Shown: positions 1 through 8,702, numbered from the stretch's first letter. The stretch is DNA of 28,451 bases from Flavobacteriales bacterium (GCA_016717305.1 JADKFY010000034.1:1-28451), one strand, 5' to 3'. Numbers and translations are program-made. The notes: generated from the letters alone by a model not told the origin.

Positions 1-2
1 CT

Positions 3-92
3 ACTCGGTTGTGCCTATATGGTTTATTTCCGTTTCATGCCGACCACAGCAATGGGTACTATTTCACTATTGGAGAGGGTAAAACCACATAG
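3..92 (+). CDS. Possible C-terminal end of a protein entering from the left edge (partial)
   Basis: An open frame runs from the first bases to a TAG at 90-92. It encodes about 29 residues ending in HADHSNGYYFTIGEGKTT, which reads like the end of a real protein, with a mixed aromatic/polar composition. It would converge on the integrase gene, whose stop lies 4 bases further on. No family can be recognised from so short a tail, and a chance frame cannot be excluded. Confidence 0.28.
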   Translation, partial: TRLCLYGLFPFHADHSNGYYFTIGEGKTT

Positions 93-95
93 CGA

Positions 96-1310
96 TCATA
101 AGTCCAAGTTATCAAGAGGGCTGCGGATCTTTCCGATCGCTTTGGTGCTGACATGGGTGTAGATCTCGGTGGTCTTACTGCTCGCGTGCCCAAGCAGGGT
201 CTGAATGTAACGTAGGTCCGTGCCATTCTCCAAAAGGTGCGTGGCGAAAGAGTGACGCAGTGTGTGTACGGTTGCTGGGGCGGTGACCCCTGCTTTCTTC
301 TTCGCTTGCTTGAAGACCTGCTGAACGCTGGTGTCTGAATACTTGCCGCCGTTGGGGCCTTCAAAGAGGTAGCGGTGCGGCTGGTAGGTTTTGAGGTATT
401 CATCCAACTGCAGAAGCAACTTTTCGCTTAGCAACGATATGCGGTCCTTACCCCCTTTGCCTCCGCGTATCAGCACTTGCTTGCGTTCTGGGATGATGTC
501 TGTACGTTCCAGCGCGATCAGCTCTCCTAAGCGCAGTCCAGCAGAGTAGATGAGCATGAGGATGCAGCGGTGTTTCAGATTCGTCGGGGCTTTCAGGATA
601 GCAGCCACTTCTTGTTCACTCAACACCTTGGGAAGCTTCCTTTCTCCGCGCGGCCGCTCGATGAACTTCACCCGGTACGCATCGCCAACTACATCCTTAT
701 AGTAGTAGCGCACAGCGTTCACCACCTGGTTCAAATAGCTGTTGCTCACCTTCCGCACGGTGGCTAGCTCGTGTTGGTAGGCCTCTATGTCCTCGGTCCG
801 TATATCATTGGGAGCCTTGCCGGGAAAATGGAGGAAAAAGAGTTTGGTGGCATTGACGTAGGTATCGATCGTGTTGGTGCTGTACCGCGCGATCTCCAAC
901 TTGCGCTGCATGGCGTTCAGCGCTTCCTGCTGCGCCGGGTTCACGGCGGCGGCCTCTTTCCGTGTGCTTTTCGTTGTAACGAACGCTTGCCCCTTCGTGC
1001 TGCCATATGTGCTGTGCTGGTGTTGTTGCAGCGATGGTGCTGTGGGTCCGGATGGCGCGGTATGCGCTTTCTTCCGCAAACCTTCCATATCCACCCACGC
1101 TACGCCTTTGAAAGCGGCGAAGATGGCTTTCAACTCTTCCGGTCCGTTCTGCAGATACCAGCGCCTATGCCTCGCACTCCACTTGGCCCCGGTCTTTTTC
1201 GCAAAGGCGATCAACTCGGCATCGTACGGAAAGTTCAGCGCGATGCACCGCTTGGCATCATGCACCAAATGCTCCAACAGTACCGTTCGTTTGACGCCTT
1301 TTTCGTCCAT
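96..1310 (-). CDS. Tyrosine recombinase/integrase (XerC/D-like) with an extra N-terminal module
   Basis: This is a site-specific recombinase of 404 residues. The start is the ATG at 1310, because the frame further upstream runs into the end of the next gene. Residues 1-75 form a small module (conserved-looking core around ALNFPYDAEL and WSARHRRWYL), followed by a polar linker. A SAM-like core-binding domain (about 130-225) follows, then a complete catalytic domain with Arg260 (SAGLRLGEL), Lys288 (GGKGGKDR), His349 and Arg352 (HTLRH), His375 (LLGH) and nucleophile Tyr384 (IYTHVS). All catalytic residues are present, so the enzyme should be active. The C-terminus IRSPLDNL resembles that of integron integrases, but the extra IntI patch between the Lys and HxxR boxes is absent. 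Its neighbours do not look phage-like, and the target site is unknown. Confidence 0.9.
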   Translation of the reverse strand: MDEKGVKRTVLLEHLVHDAKRCIALNFPYDAELIAFAKKTGAKWSARHRRWYLQNGPEELKAIFAAFKGVAWVDMEGLRKKAHTAPSGPTAPSLQQHQHSTYGSTKGQAFVTTKSTRKEAAAVNPAQQEALNAMQRKLEIARYSTNTIDTYVNATKLFFLHFPGKAPNDIRTEDIEAYQHELATVRKVSNSYLNQVVNAVRYYYKDVVGDAYRVKFIERPRGERKLPKVLSEQEVAAILKAPTNLKHRCILMLIYSAGLRLGELIALERTDIIPERKQVLIRGGKGGKDRISLLSEKLLLQLDEYLKTYQPHRYLFEGPNGGKYSDTSVQQVFKQAKKKAGVTAPATVHTLRHSFATHLLENGTDLRYIQTLLGHASSKTTEIYTHVSTKAIGKIRSPLDNLDL

Positions 1311-1360
1311 GGGGAAAGAGCAAGATAATGCACGGATGTCCGGCAGCCCCGCGCGATCCC

Positions 1361-2677
1361 TTACTCCTTCACGAACCCGCTCACCACACGATCCGTAGCC
1401 GAGGTAAGCACACACCGGTAGCTGCCCGGAGCTATACCACGCACGTCGATAGCCGCGGTGGTGGACACTACCTGTTGGGTGAGCACCACCCTGCCGAGCG
1501 CATCCAGTATGCGTAGCTCGCCTTTGTTTTCGCCCGTAGGCAAAGTGATGTGCAACTGATCCTGCGCAGGGTTGGGGTAGAGCTGCAACCTACCACCACC
1601 GGCAAAGGTGGAGATGGCGGTCGTTGAGCACATCACCGCATTCAGGTGCTGCCAGATCTCATCGTTGTAGAGGTTCGGCACGAACAAGCCTCCCGGAAGT
1701 TCACCCATGCGCACCAAGACCAAGCCGGTGGAAGGGGAGATGTTGATCAATTGGCCGTTCTTTCCCATCGCGTTGAACGCATCGGCCGGTGCATTCGGCA
1801 TGAGCGGGCCGTTGATCGTGAATTGAAGTCCGGGCAACATGTAGTTCTCCTGTCCATTCAACCACCAGAGGTACCCGTAGGCCGGGTTCAAGGTTTGCGA
1901 TGGCGTGATCATCGCGTTGAAGTACGCCGCGTCGTTCAACACCGGCACCCCGTTCCATGATCCTTCACCCTGCATCAACAGACCGAAACGGGCCATTGCG
2001 CGGGCCTTGCTGAACATCACGTTGTTGTAGCCCAGTTGGAGATACGCACCATAAAGACCTGTGGTAAGCGACAACGTATTGAATAGATAGGTGTTCAGGT
2101 TCTGGCCGGTGGCTGCCTCGATAACGCCGTCCAACAAGGTGTAGGGCGCATTGTGATAGGCCCAGCGCATGCCCGGATCGGTCAGGTAGTTCAAGCAGGC
2201 CGGGTCGGTGCAGTCGACATCATCACCGTCATCCAAGCCGGTGGTCATGGTCAGCTGGTCGTGGATCGTGATCGCCGCTTCCTGTTCTGCCGTGCAACTG
2301 GTCCAGCCTTCGCCCAAGTACACGCTGGATGTTTCCAAGATGTCGAGAAAGCCCTCTTCCTGTGCTTTGCCGACCAGGAACGAGGTGAGCGATTTCCCCG
2401 CCGATGCCCAGTACCAATTGCTGTCAGCGGTGAACGTTCCGAAGTAGTGCTCGATCACGATCCGGCCGTCCTTCAGTAGAATGAATGCTTTCGAATTGCT
2501 CCCCTCAAGAAAGTCCAGCAAAGGAGCGATGGGATCTGTACACCACCCTAAACTGGCGGGGTCCGTGGTTTCCCAGGTGTTGCCCGTGGTCGGCGGGAAA
2601 TACAGCGTCTGCGCAAAGCAGGTTTGAGCGAACGCCAAGCCGAGAAAGAGGTATAGGGTGTGGATGTGTTTCATCAT
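1361..2677 (-). CDS. Secreted beta-lactamase-family serine hydrolase with type-A T9SS sorting domain
   Basis: A 438-residue protein. A Sec signal peptide (residues 1-23, ending CFAQ) leads to a class C beta-lactamase/penicillin-binding-like domain. The nucleophile motif SxxK is S92-A-G-K95, and YxN is Y174-H-N176. The last ~75 residues (LQLYPNPAQDQL onward, ending VVSGFVKE) form a Por/type-A C-terminal domain, so export through the type IX system and surface attachment or release are expected. The start ATG at 2677 overlaps the stop of the upstream glycosyltransferase gene (ATGA), indicating translational coupling; a second ATG follows directly. The substrate is not evident: family members include esterases, peptidases and amidases. 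The fold and sorting domain are clear. Confidence 0.88.
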   Translation of the reverse strand: MMKHIHTLYLFLGLAFAQTCFAQTLYFPPTTGNTWETTDPASLGWCTDPIAPLLDFLEGSNSKAFILLKDGRIVIEHYFGTFTADSNWYWASAGKSLTSFLVGKAQEEGFLDILETSSVYLGEGWTSCTAEQEAAITIHDQLTMTTGLDDGDDVDCTDPACLNYLTDPGMRWAYHNAPYTLLDGVIEAATGQNLNTYLFNTLSLTTGLYGAYLQLGYNNVMFSKARAMARFGLLMQGEGSWNGVPVLNDAAYFNAMITPSQTLNPAYGYLWWLNGQENYMLPGLQFTINGPLMPNAPADAFNAMGKNGQLINISPSTGLVLVRMGELPGGLFVPNLYNDEIWQHLNAVMCSTTAISTFAGGGRLQLYPNPAQDQLHITLPTGENKGELRILDALGRVVLTQQVVSTTAAIDVRGIAPGSYRCVLTSATDRVVSGFVKE

Positions 2678-3916
2678 CTTGCCTTTGACGCGATCTGTGT
2701 GGTTTGGTTCGATCGGGCATAGAGCCAACCACAGATCAAGATAAGGAACACGTTGCCGATCCCCAGCACGCCGAAGTGGATCAGTTCCGCCGCGAAAGGA
2801 CCAAGTGCATCCTCCCAATTCCCGCCGTAAGTGAGCAAGATAGGTATGCCCAACAAAGGCAGCCAACGTGGACGGGCGATCGGGACCAGATGATGGATCA
2901 AGTAGGCCACCAGCGGCATCGAGAGCAGGAAGTGTTCCGTGTCCGTAAGCGTAATGCTAGGTACCAAGGCCAAGATCAGGAAATAGCCAATTGCGAAAAG
3001 GGATGGCAGAGATGATGTCCGACTTTTCAGCCATAACAGGAACGCCCCGAACACGAGAACAATTCCTCCCAGGATGGTGTACGCTTCCACGCTGGTTGGC
3101 TCCAAGAAATACTTCCCCACGGAACGATGAAGGAACGAGTAGATCGTGTTCACCGATCGGTAGTCGTCGCCACCCGTGTAGATCAACGATGAATTGTGTT
3201 CCGCCATGGCCGAGAACCATGCTTTGTGTACTTCCAAATTGGTAGCAGGACCAAGGAAGAGCGAGGGAAGCACGATGCCCAGCACCACCACACCAATGGA
3301 TATGCCCAGCTCGCGATACTTCCCGAATAGCACGAGCAGCGGAAGGAGCACCACGAAGTGCGGCTTTGCGAGGATCGCGATACCGATCAGCATGGCGCCA
3401 ATAGTTCTGTTTCCGTTCAAGAGCCGTTCCAACGCGATCACCAGCACCCACAACAAGAGCATGTTCATGTTGCCCAAATGCAATTCGCGGTGCAGGTGTA
3501 CAACGCAAACAAGGGCCGTAAGGAACAAAGGCAAATAGCCCGCAGGTCGTTGTGGAAAAAGCTTTTCACGCACCAGTCGATCGATCCGAATAGAGCCATC
3601 GATGAAGGCGATCGCGATCAACGCGTATTGGATGGATGCCGCTATGCTGAACGGTAACAAGGCGAACAACGCATAGAACAAGGCCAGCGCCGGTGCATAT
3701 TTGAACACGCCACTATCCAAGCCGTGCGCCACGCCATATAAGCGCATCACCCTTCAGCAAGGCCTCGCCGGCACCGTAGTACACCCGAAAGTCATTCAGC
3801 CAAAAACGACCGTTAATGTGCTCGATCACGAACAACGCCAAAAGCAGTACCCCGAATACGATCGTGAACCTACCGGGATAGCGATGCCAAGAGGGAAGGG
3901 AATGCTGATTCCTCAT
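2674..3916 (-). CDS. GT87/DUF2029-type polyprenyl-linked mannosyltransferase-like membrane protein, interrupted by a frameshift
   Basis: Two frames together encode about 413 residues. The N-terminal piece starts at ATG 3916 and contains one membrane segment and the family hallmark around LNDFRVYYGAGEALLKGD, with the Asp expected to be catalytic. It loses frame at about 3738-3748. The second frame continues with GLDSGVFKYAPALALFYA and many hydrophobic helices up to ATGA at 2677-2674. Removing one base near 3740 gives a continuous protein of normal family length. The family transfers sugars from polyprenyl-phosphate donors at the outer face of the inner membrane. The gene is coupled to the serine hydrolase downstream. 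The break may be sequencing error or a true mutation. Confidence 0.72.
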
Positions 3917-3933
3917 TCTTGGTTTTCTCAGCA

Positions 3934-3960
3934 GCTGGCTTTTGGCTACTGGCCGTTAGC
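3934..3960. repeat. Short-period TGGCTACTGGC-type intergenic repeat
   Basis: The spacer before the glycosyltransferase gene holds GGCTTTTGGCTACTGGCC followed by GTTAGC, a degenerate repeat of GGCT(T/A)(T/C)T units. A related sequence occurs as a clear hairpin between ccmB and ccmC (GGCTTCTGGC arms near 24339-24409). This suggests a dispersed family rather than chance, but only two examples are visible. Confidence 0.35.
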
Positions 3961-3982
3961 TTTTTAGCCCTCTACCCTTGGA

Positions 3983-4003
3983 ACTTGTGACTTGTGACTT
4001 GTG
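3983..4003. repeat. Three perfect tandem copies of ACTTGTG
   Basis: The heptamer ACTTGTG is repeated three times without error at 3983-3989, 3990-3996 and 3997-4003, flanked by GGA and TTCC. It lies between two other short-period repeats of different sequence. Confidence 0.75.
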
Positions 4004-4046
4004 TTCCCGTTGAACAGGTTTTCGCCTTCGGCTTCATTGCTCTCCG

Positions 4047-4164
4047 CCTACCTCCCGCCACCTGCCCTGCCCTGCCCCCTGCCCCTGCCACCTGCCCCTG
4101 CCACCTGCCACCGCCCCTGCCACCTGCCCCTGCCCCTGCCCCTGCCACCTGCCACCTGCCACCT
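4047..4164 (-). repeat. Mixed GGTGGCA/GGGGCA tandem tract beginning at the stop codon of the YwqK-like gene
   Basis: Read on the minus strand, this is about 17 consecutive units of GGTGGCA (7 bases) and GGGGCA (6 bases) in irregular order, with a few GGGCA variants at the far end. The first G run belongs to the TAG stop codon of the lipoprotein gene. Runs of two to five G occur every 5-7 bases, so intramolecular quadruplexes are possible in the nascent mRNA or displaced strand. Such tracts slip easily and are prone to length change. Confidence 0.8.
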
Positions 4165-4549
4165 AGCGCGTCGAATTGTTGATCTCCTTCACCAAACGGC
4201 CGTGGTCGTAGTGCAGCTCACGGTACACTTGGCCATCTGGGGAGTAATCCAAATGGATCCCATTCTCCACGCCTTTGTCCCAGATCTCCTTGAATTTCTT
4301 GGTACCGTTCTCGTAGTAGTACATCCACTCGCCCTGTTCCACACCATTCTCAAAAGTGCCCGTATACTCCAACTGTCCGTTCGGGTAATAGACCTTCTCC
4401 ATCACTTTCACCGCCTCTTCTCCTTTCCCTTTCATGTACACGACCACTTCGGGTTTGCCGTTGGGATGTGACGCAGCAACGAATTTGTGGGTGGAGCAGC
4501 CCATAAGTAGGAACAGTACCGGTAGAAGAGCGGCCAAGCGATAGGTCAT
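4163..4549 (-). CDS. YwqK/MORN-variant repeat lipoprotein
   Basis: A 128-residue protein. Residues 1-17 form a lipoprotein signal ending LLMG with the lipobox Cys18, so it should be anchored in a membrane. The rest consists of repeated strand-turn units with the core pattern YxxGxxxxxG, for example YYPNGQLEYTGTFENGVEQG, YYYENGTKKFKEIWDKGVENG and YSPDGQVYRELHYDHGRL. This is the MORN-like repeat of the family annotated as 'antitoxin component YwqK'. No toxin gene lies beside it, so a toxin-antitoxin role is not supported. ATG 4549 is chosen because it begins the signal peptide. The codon is preceded by TATTTTCG four bases upstream. Confidence 0.82.
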   Translation of the reverse strand: MTYRLAALLPVLFLLMGCSTHKFVAASHPNGKPEVVVYMKGKGEEAVKVMEKVYYPNGQLEYTGTFENGVEQGEWMYYYENGTKKFKEIWDKGVENGIHLDYSPDGQVYRELHYDHGRLVKEINNSTR

Positions 4550-4553
4550 GCTG

Positions 4554-4561
4554 CGAAAATA
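4554..4561 (-). promoter_or_regulatory. Candidate TAnnTTTG-type -7 box next to the YwqK-like start codon
   Basis: TATTTTCG ends four bases (CAGC) before ATG 4549. It matches the Bacteroidota -7 consensus TAnnTTTG at seven of eight positions. With initiation a few bases downstream, the mRNA would be leaderless or nearly so. No convincing -33 element is visible. Confidence 0.35.
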
Positions 4562-4668
4562 GGCTAAGGCAGTGGATCGTACGCAGACGCCTCCATTTCC
4601 GGGAATTTCGAATGTCCCATTACCACCAACGAGCTGCCTTCGGCCGATGATGGAGTTCCGCTTATTCT

Positions 4669-7190
4669 TTAGAACCTTAAGATCAATTTCAGATTGAATC
4701 TTCGCGGGGTCAAGTAGTCCGGGATCGAGTAATCCACACCGTTCACACCTTGTATCCACGTATGGGAGATGGTGTTGTTGATGTTCAACAGGTTGAAGAC
4801 CTCCAGGCTCACCCACATGTTGTCGATGTGCCGAAGGAAACCGCGTTTCTCTTGGCCCTTGGCACCGAGCAACTGTTTCGTGAAACCGATGTCCACGCGT
4901 CGGTACAAGGTGGTGCGCAAGGTGTCGGCATAACGGGTCTGGTTCGGCGGGCCAAAAGGTACTCCTGTTCCGAAGTTCACGCTCAGTTGCACTTTTAGGG
5001 AAGGGATGCCCGGCATTTCATCTTGGAAGAACAAGGCCACGTTCACCCGTTGGTCCGTGGGCCGCGCTATGTAACCGGGGTTTACCACTGTACTGTCCAC
5101 CGCCACTTGATCGAAGGTGTAGCCCTGTACGATCAGATCGCCGTTCGCATTGTAGCGTTTGGTGTACGTGTCGTTGAATAGGTCCTCTTTGATCGTCATC
5201 GTGCTTATGCCGATCCAACTCTCTACGCCGTCAATGAATTCACCGTTCAATTTCAGATCGATCCCGGTGGCAAAGCCCTTCGCCAAATTGGCGCCGTAGT
5301 ACCGGATCCGCACGTTGTCCAATTCATACGGGATCAATTGGTTCATCAACTTGTAATACCCTTCCGCAGTGAATTTGAATGGACGGTCCCAGATCGTGAA
5401 ACGGCGGTCCATGCCCAATACGAAGTGGATGCTGCGCTGTGCTTTGATGTCCGGGTTCAAAGTGCCATCAAAGCCACGCACCTCGCGGTAGAAGGGAGGT
5501 TGGTAGTACAAACCACTTGCGAACCAGAAGCTGAAATCGCGGTCCAGTGTATCCCCTTCGTTTGAAAGTGCTTTCCAACCCGGATGGTACGTAAGCCGGA
5601 TCCGCGGACTCACAACGGTCTGCGAACTGTAGGTCCAATACTGGGCACGCGCGCCGGCAATGAAGCTCACCCACTTATCACCGCCCATATCCCAGCGCCA
5701 CGTATTCTGCAGGTAGCCCGATGCGCGGACGCTCGCCAAGTTCAATTTGCTCTTCAACGCGTAGTTGAGCTTCAGGTCATCACCGCTGTTTACCGGCACA
5801 CTGAATTCCGCAGAATCGATCAAGGTCCATTCGCTCAGCCGATCGTTGATCAGCTCACTGCGCACATCCGCACCCCACTGGATGTAGCTTTTCCCTTTTT
5901 GAAGGTAACCTTTGTGGGCGAAGGTGAGCACACGTGCATCCAAGTCGTTGCGTGCATGGCGAAGGGATCTTCCGATGCCCAAGTTCGCGATCGCCTCGCC
6001 GAACTGGCTACTCCCGGATCCCGCTCCAACTCGTCCAGAAAGTACTCACTTAGTACATCGAAGCGTTCACTTTCCCGCGTGCTGAAGGCACTGGCTGTGA
6101 ATTTTAGTCGCAGGTTCTTCGTTTGCTGCACGTTCACGTTCAATGCACCGAACATTGTCTGGAATTTGGTGACCTCTTGACCTTCGAAGAAGGAGGTGAA
6201 GCGCAAGGACTGGTTGAAACTGCCGAATTCCGTTTCACGGTCCTCAGGCACTACGCCGTACTTGTTGGTTGAGTAGAGGCCAAGGAATCCCAGTTCCACT
6301 TTCTCACTAAGGTCGTAGGTCCAGTAGGTCTGTAGGTCCGTGTATACAGGCCGGTATTCCCCTTTCGTATCCAGACCGTTCAGTACAAGCGTGTTGCTCC
6401 GGTAGCGGAAACCCGTGATCTGGCGGAGCCGCTTCTTGAACATGGCGTCTTCGATGTGGATAGCGCCACCCAACAAGCCGATCGTGGCACTGCCCGCAAA
6501 TGCGCGCGGCCGCTTGTATTGGATGTCCAACACACTGCTCATCTTGTCGCCGTAACGGGCCTCGAACCCACCCGGACTGAATTGGATGCGCTCGATCATG
6601 TCCGGATTCGGGAAGCTCAAGCCTTCTTGTTGTCCTGCTCGCGCCAAGAACGGACGGTACACCTCGATGTCGTTCACGTACACCAGGTTCTCATCGAAAT
6701 TGCCACCCCGCACGTTGTAGCCGGAACTCAGTTCATTCCGTGTTGCAACGCCCAATTGGCCAATGAGCAGAGCCTCCACGCCACCTTGGACGCTCGGAGC
6801 GAAGGGCACGATGCGGGCATCCAATGGCTCCACACCGGATTCCCTTTCTCGGCGGGTCCCTTCCACATCGACCACGTTCAAGGTCCGCAATTTCAAGCGT
6901 ACGTCCACGGTGCGCTCCTCGCCATCGTTCAAGATGAACTCCTCGTCCTTGGCCACCAGACCCGCGTAGCTCCAGCGGATCTTAACTGGAACTCCGGCGG
7001 GCAACACGAGTTCATATTTCCCTTCGGCATCGCACACCTCCACTCGGTCGGTGCCAGCGCTTACCACAATGTTCGCCTGCGGAAGGGTATTGCCCAATTC
7101 ATCCTTCACGATGCCACGCAGTTTCGCGGTTCCTTGGCCCATCGAATGCATGGAAAGGAGCAGAAATAGAATGATCGGACAAACGCGCAT
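4669..7190 (-). CDS. TonB-dependent outer-membrane receptor with CarboxypepD_reg-like domain, interrupted by one frameshift
   Basis: An outer-membrane transporter of about 840 residues. It starts at ATG 7190 with signal peptide MRVCPIILFLLLSMHSMGQG (an in-frame GTG at 7214 is the alternative). A carboxypeptidase-regulatory-like fold follows (LRGIVKDELGNTLPQANI onward). The plug domain includes YNVRGGNFDENLVYVNDIEV and GGFEARYGDKMSSVLDI, and the beta-barrel ends with NLKLILRF and its terminal Phe. Frame is lost near 6013 between ELERDPG and SSQFGEAIANLG; adding one base there restores a continuous barrel. The substrate is unknown and no SusD partner is adjacent, so a siderophore or peptide transporter is as likely as a glycan one. 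A small receiver-like gene lies upstream on the same strand. Confidence 0.85.
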
Positions 7191-7254
7191 AAGCTGGATG
7201 AACGTCGAATTCACCTATGAAGTATGAATGGGGAAGGCTGCATCCGGCAACGGT

Positions 7255-7542
7255 TCATCTCAGCGCATTCGTGACGCTGTCCACCAACGCGGTCGGACCG
7301 GCAAAATGCTCGTGGACCTTGATCCCAGCGTCAGCACAGATCTTCAGCAAACGCGCACGGGGTTCATCTTCCACACCTCCGCCGATGATCAATAGTTTGA
7401 CCTCACCTTTCTGCAGTGCAGCAACGAGCAATTCCTCTTCCAAGAAGCCGGTGGCCTCCAGACCTGCTGCGGAGAGCTCCTTATCGATCAATGCCATCAT
7501 GGCGGGATTACGACCAAAGAAAAGTAGACGTGTGCCTGCCAT
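7255..7542 (-). CDS. Small receiver/Rossmann-like protein of unknown function
   Basis: A 95-residue soluble protein with an alternating strand-helix pattern: strands at RLLFFGR, KLLIIGGG and a third near GIKVHEHF, separated by amphipathic helices. This is the topology of a shortened CheY-like or flavodoxin-like fold. The acidic triad and the phospho-acceptor Asp expected of a functional response regulator are not evident, so signalling by phosphorylation is doubtful. It sits 64 bases upstream of the TonB receptor start on the same strand and could be co-transcribed with it. ATG 7542 is the only reasonable start. Confidence 0.6.
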   Translation of the reverse strand: MAGTRLLFFGRNPAMMALIDKELSAAGLEATGFLEEELLVAALQKGEVKLLIIGGGVEDEPRARLLKICADAGIKVHEHFAGPTALVDSVTNALR

Positions 7543-7630
7543 CGGGGACCAAAATACGGGAGTTCAGGTGAACGCGGATCAGTGTGCGGGACTGTTGTAT
7601 CTCTATCGAAGAACCGGGAGGATGGTAAGG

Positions 7631-7745
7631 AACCGCAGATGCACCCGGATGAACGCATCAGAGCGGAAGAATGTATGCTAGCATGGCAATTGCTCCAATC
7701 CGAATTGGACTATCCATCTGCGTTCACCTGCGTTCATCTGCGGTT
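7631..7745. repeat. Intergenic inverted repeat of GCAGATGAACGC type with an internal hairpin
   Basis: The 307-base spacer upstream of mazG (7543-7849) contains no gene. Its main content is an imperfect inverted repeat: the left arm at 7631-7659 begins AACCGCAGATG, and the right arm at 7714-7745 ends CATCTGCGGTT. The arms consist of degenerate repeats of (G/C)CAGATGAACG. In the centre a perfect hairpin, TCCAAT-CCGA-ATTGGA, lies at 7694-7709. A related single arm occurs at 25259-25288, so this is a dispersed family. A further fragment (GTGAACGCGGATCA) is seen near 7568-7581. Confidence 0.7.
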
Positions 7746-7837
7746 AAACTCTTTGTGCAGCCCCCAACGCCTAATGCTAGCGGACGGAGGAGTTCGGACA
7801 TCCTTGGTCGATCTCCGTTCCTTTCCTCTTTGCTGAC

Positions 7838-7845
7838 CACCTTTG
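7838..7845 (+). promoter_or_regulatory. Candidate TAnnTTTG-type -7 box upstream of mazG
   Basis: CACCTTTG ends four bases (CGGC) before the mazG ATG, the same spacing as at three other genes in the window. It differs from TAnnTTTG only at the first base. A -33 element is not clear. Confidence 0.28.
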
Positions 7846-7849
7846 CGGC

Positions 7850-8656
7850 ATGACCCCTTCAGTGACCGATCCGCGCCTACTTGCATTCCTGCGTTTGTTG
7901 GATATCATGGACACCTTGCGCGCAGAATGCCCGTGGGACAAGAAGCAGACCATGGAAACCCTGCGGCCGCTCACCATCGAGGAGACCTACGAGTTAGGTG
8001 ATGCCATTCTGCAAAACGACCTGCAGGAAGTGAAAAAGGAACTGGGCGATCTCATCCTCCACATGATCTTCTATGCCAAGATCGGCGAGGAGAAAGGAGC
8101 GTTCAACATAACCGATGTGCTCAATGGGATCTGCGAGAAATTGATCAACAGGCACCCGCACATCTACGGCGATGTGAAGGTGAATAACGAGCAGGACGTA
8201 AAAGCGAACTGGGAAAAGATCAAGTTGGCGGAGAAGGCAGCGAACAAAGAAGGAGGTGCGGAGCACCCTAGCGTTCTGCAAGGTGTCCCTCGCGGTCTAC
8301 CGAGCATGGTGAAGGCGATCCGCGTACAGGACAAGGCACGAGGCGTCGGCTTCGATTGGGAGAACCGGGAACAGGTGTGGGAGAAGGTGCAGGAGGAATT
8401 GAACGAGTTGCAAGCAGAGGTGAAAGCCAATTCAGCTAAACAGACCGAAGAACTCGGCGATGTGCTCTTCTCCATGGTGAACTATGCACGCTTCCTGAAC
8501 ATCGATCCCGATGAAGCATTGGAACGTACCAACCGCAAATTCATCCAACGTTTCCAGTTCTTGGAACGCGAAAGCCATAAGGATGGTAAAGTGATGGGGG
8601 AGATGACCCTTGCTGAAATGGAAGGGTACTGGCAACGGGCGAAGACGGAAGGGTGA
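7850..8656 (+). CDS. mazG: MazG nucleoside triphosphate pyrophosphohydrolase
   Basis: A 268-residue house-cleaning enzyme that hydrolyses (d)NTPs to NMP and pyrophosphate in the cytoplasm. It has the normal length and two tandem MazG domains. The first carries CPWDKKQT (residues 28-35), the acidic helix pair EETYELGD (44-51) and ELGDLILH (64-71), which together form the Mg-binding site, then the NRHPHIYGD motif and NWEKIKLAEK. The second domain, from about residue 165, has QEELNELQAEV and EELGDVLFSMVNYAR. The start is the ATG at 7850. The gene is intact and is followed 46 bases later by the DUF3667 gene on the same strand. Confidence 0.95.
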   Translation: MTPSVTDPRLLAFLRLLDIMDTLRAECPWDKKQTMETLRPLTIEETYELGDAILQNDLQEVKKELGDLILHMIFYAKIGEEKGAFNITDVLNGICEKLINRHPHIYGDVKVNNEQDVKANWEKIKLAEKAANKEGGAEHPSVLQGVPRGLPSMVKAIRVQDKARGVGFDWENREQVWEKVQEELNELQAEVKANSAKQTEELGDVLFSMVNYARFLNIDPDEALERTNRKFIQRFQFLERESHKDGKVMGEMTLAEMEGYWQRAKTEG

Positions 8657-8690
8657 TCTTTACAGCAACCGATCTTCCTGCCACCTCCGC

Positions 8691-8698
8691 TATTTTCG
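8691..8698 (+). promoter_or_regulatory. Candidate TAnnTTTG-type -7 box at the DUF3667 gene start
   Basis: TATTTTCG ends four bases (CGCC) before ATG 8703. The octamer and the spacing are identical to those in front of the YwqK-like gene. If it is a promoter, the DUF3667 gene has its own near-leaderless transcript despite following mazG closely. Confidence 0.38.
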
Positions 8699-8702
8699 CG
8701 CC

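Noticed and set aside
96..1310. A true integron integrase (IntI)
   Set aside because: The IntI-specific insertion between the Lys and HxxR boxes is missing, and an N-terminal module not found in IntI is present.
771..1328. Plus-strand frames opposite the integrase
   Set aside because: They are shadows of the well-supported integrase gene.
4047..4164. CRISPR-like array
   Set aside because: Units are 5-7 bases without spacers; this is a simple tandem tract.
4163..4549. Toxin-antitoxin locus
   Set aside because: The YwqK name is only a family label; the protein is a lipoprotein and no toxin gene is adjacent.
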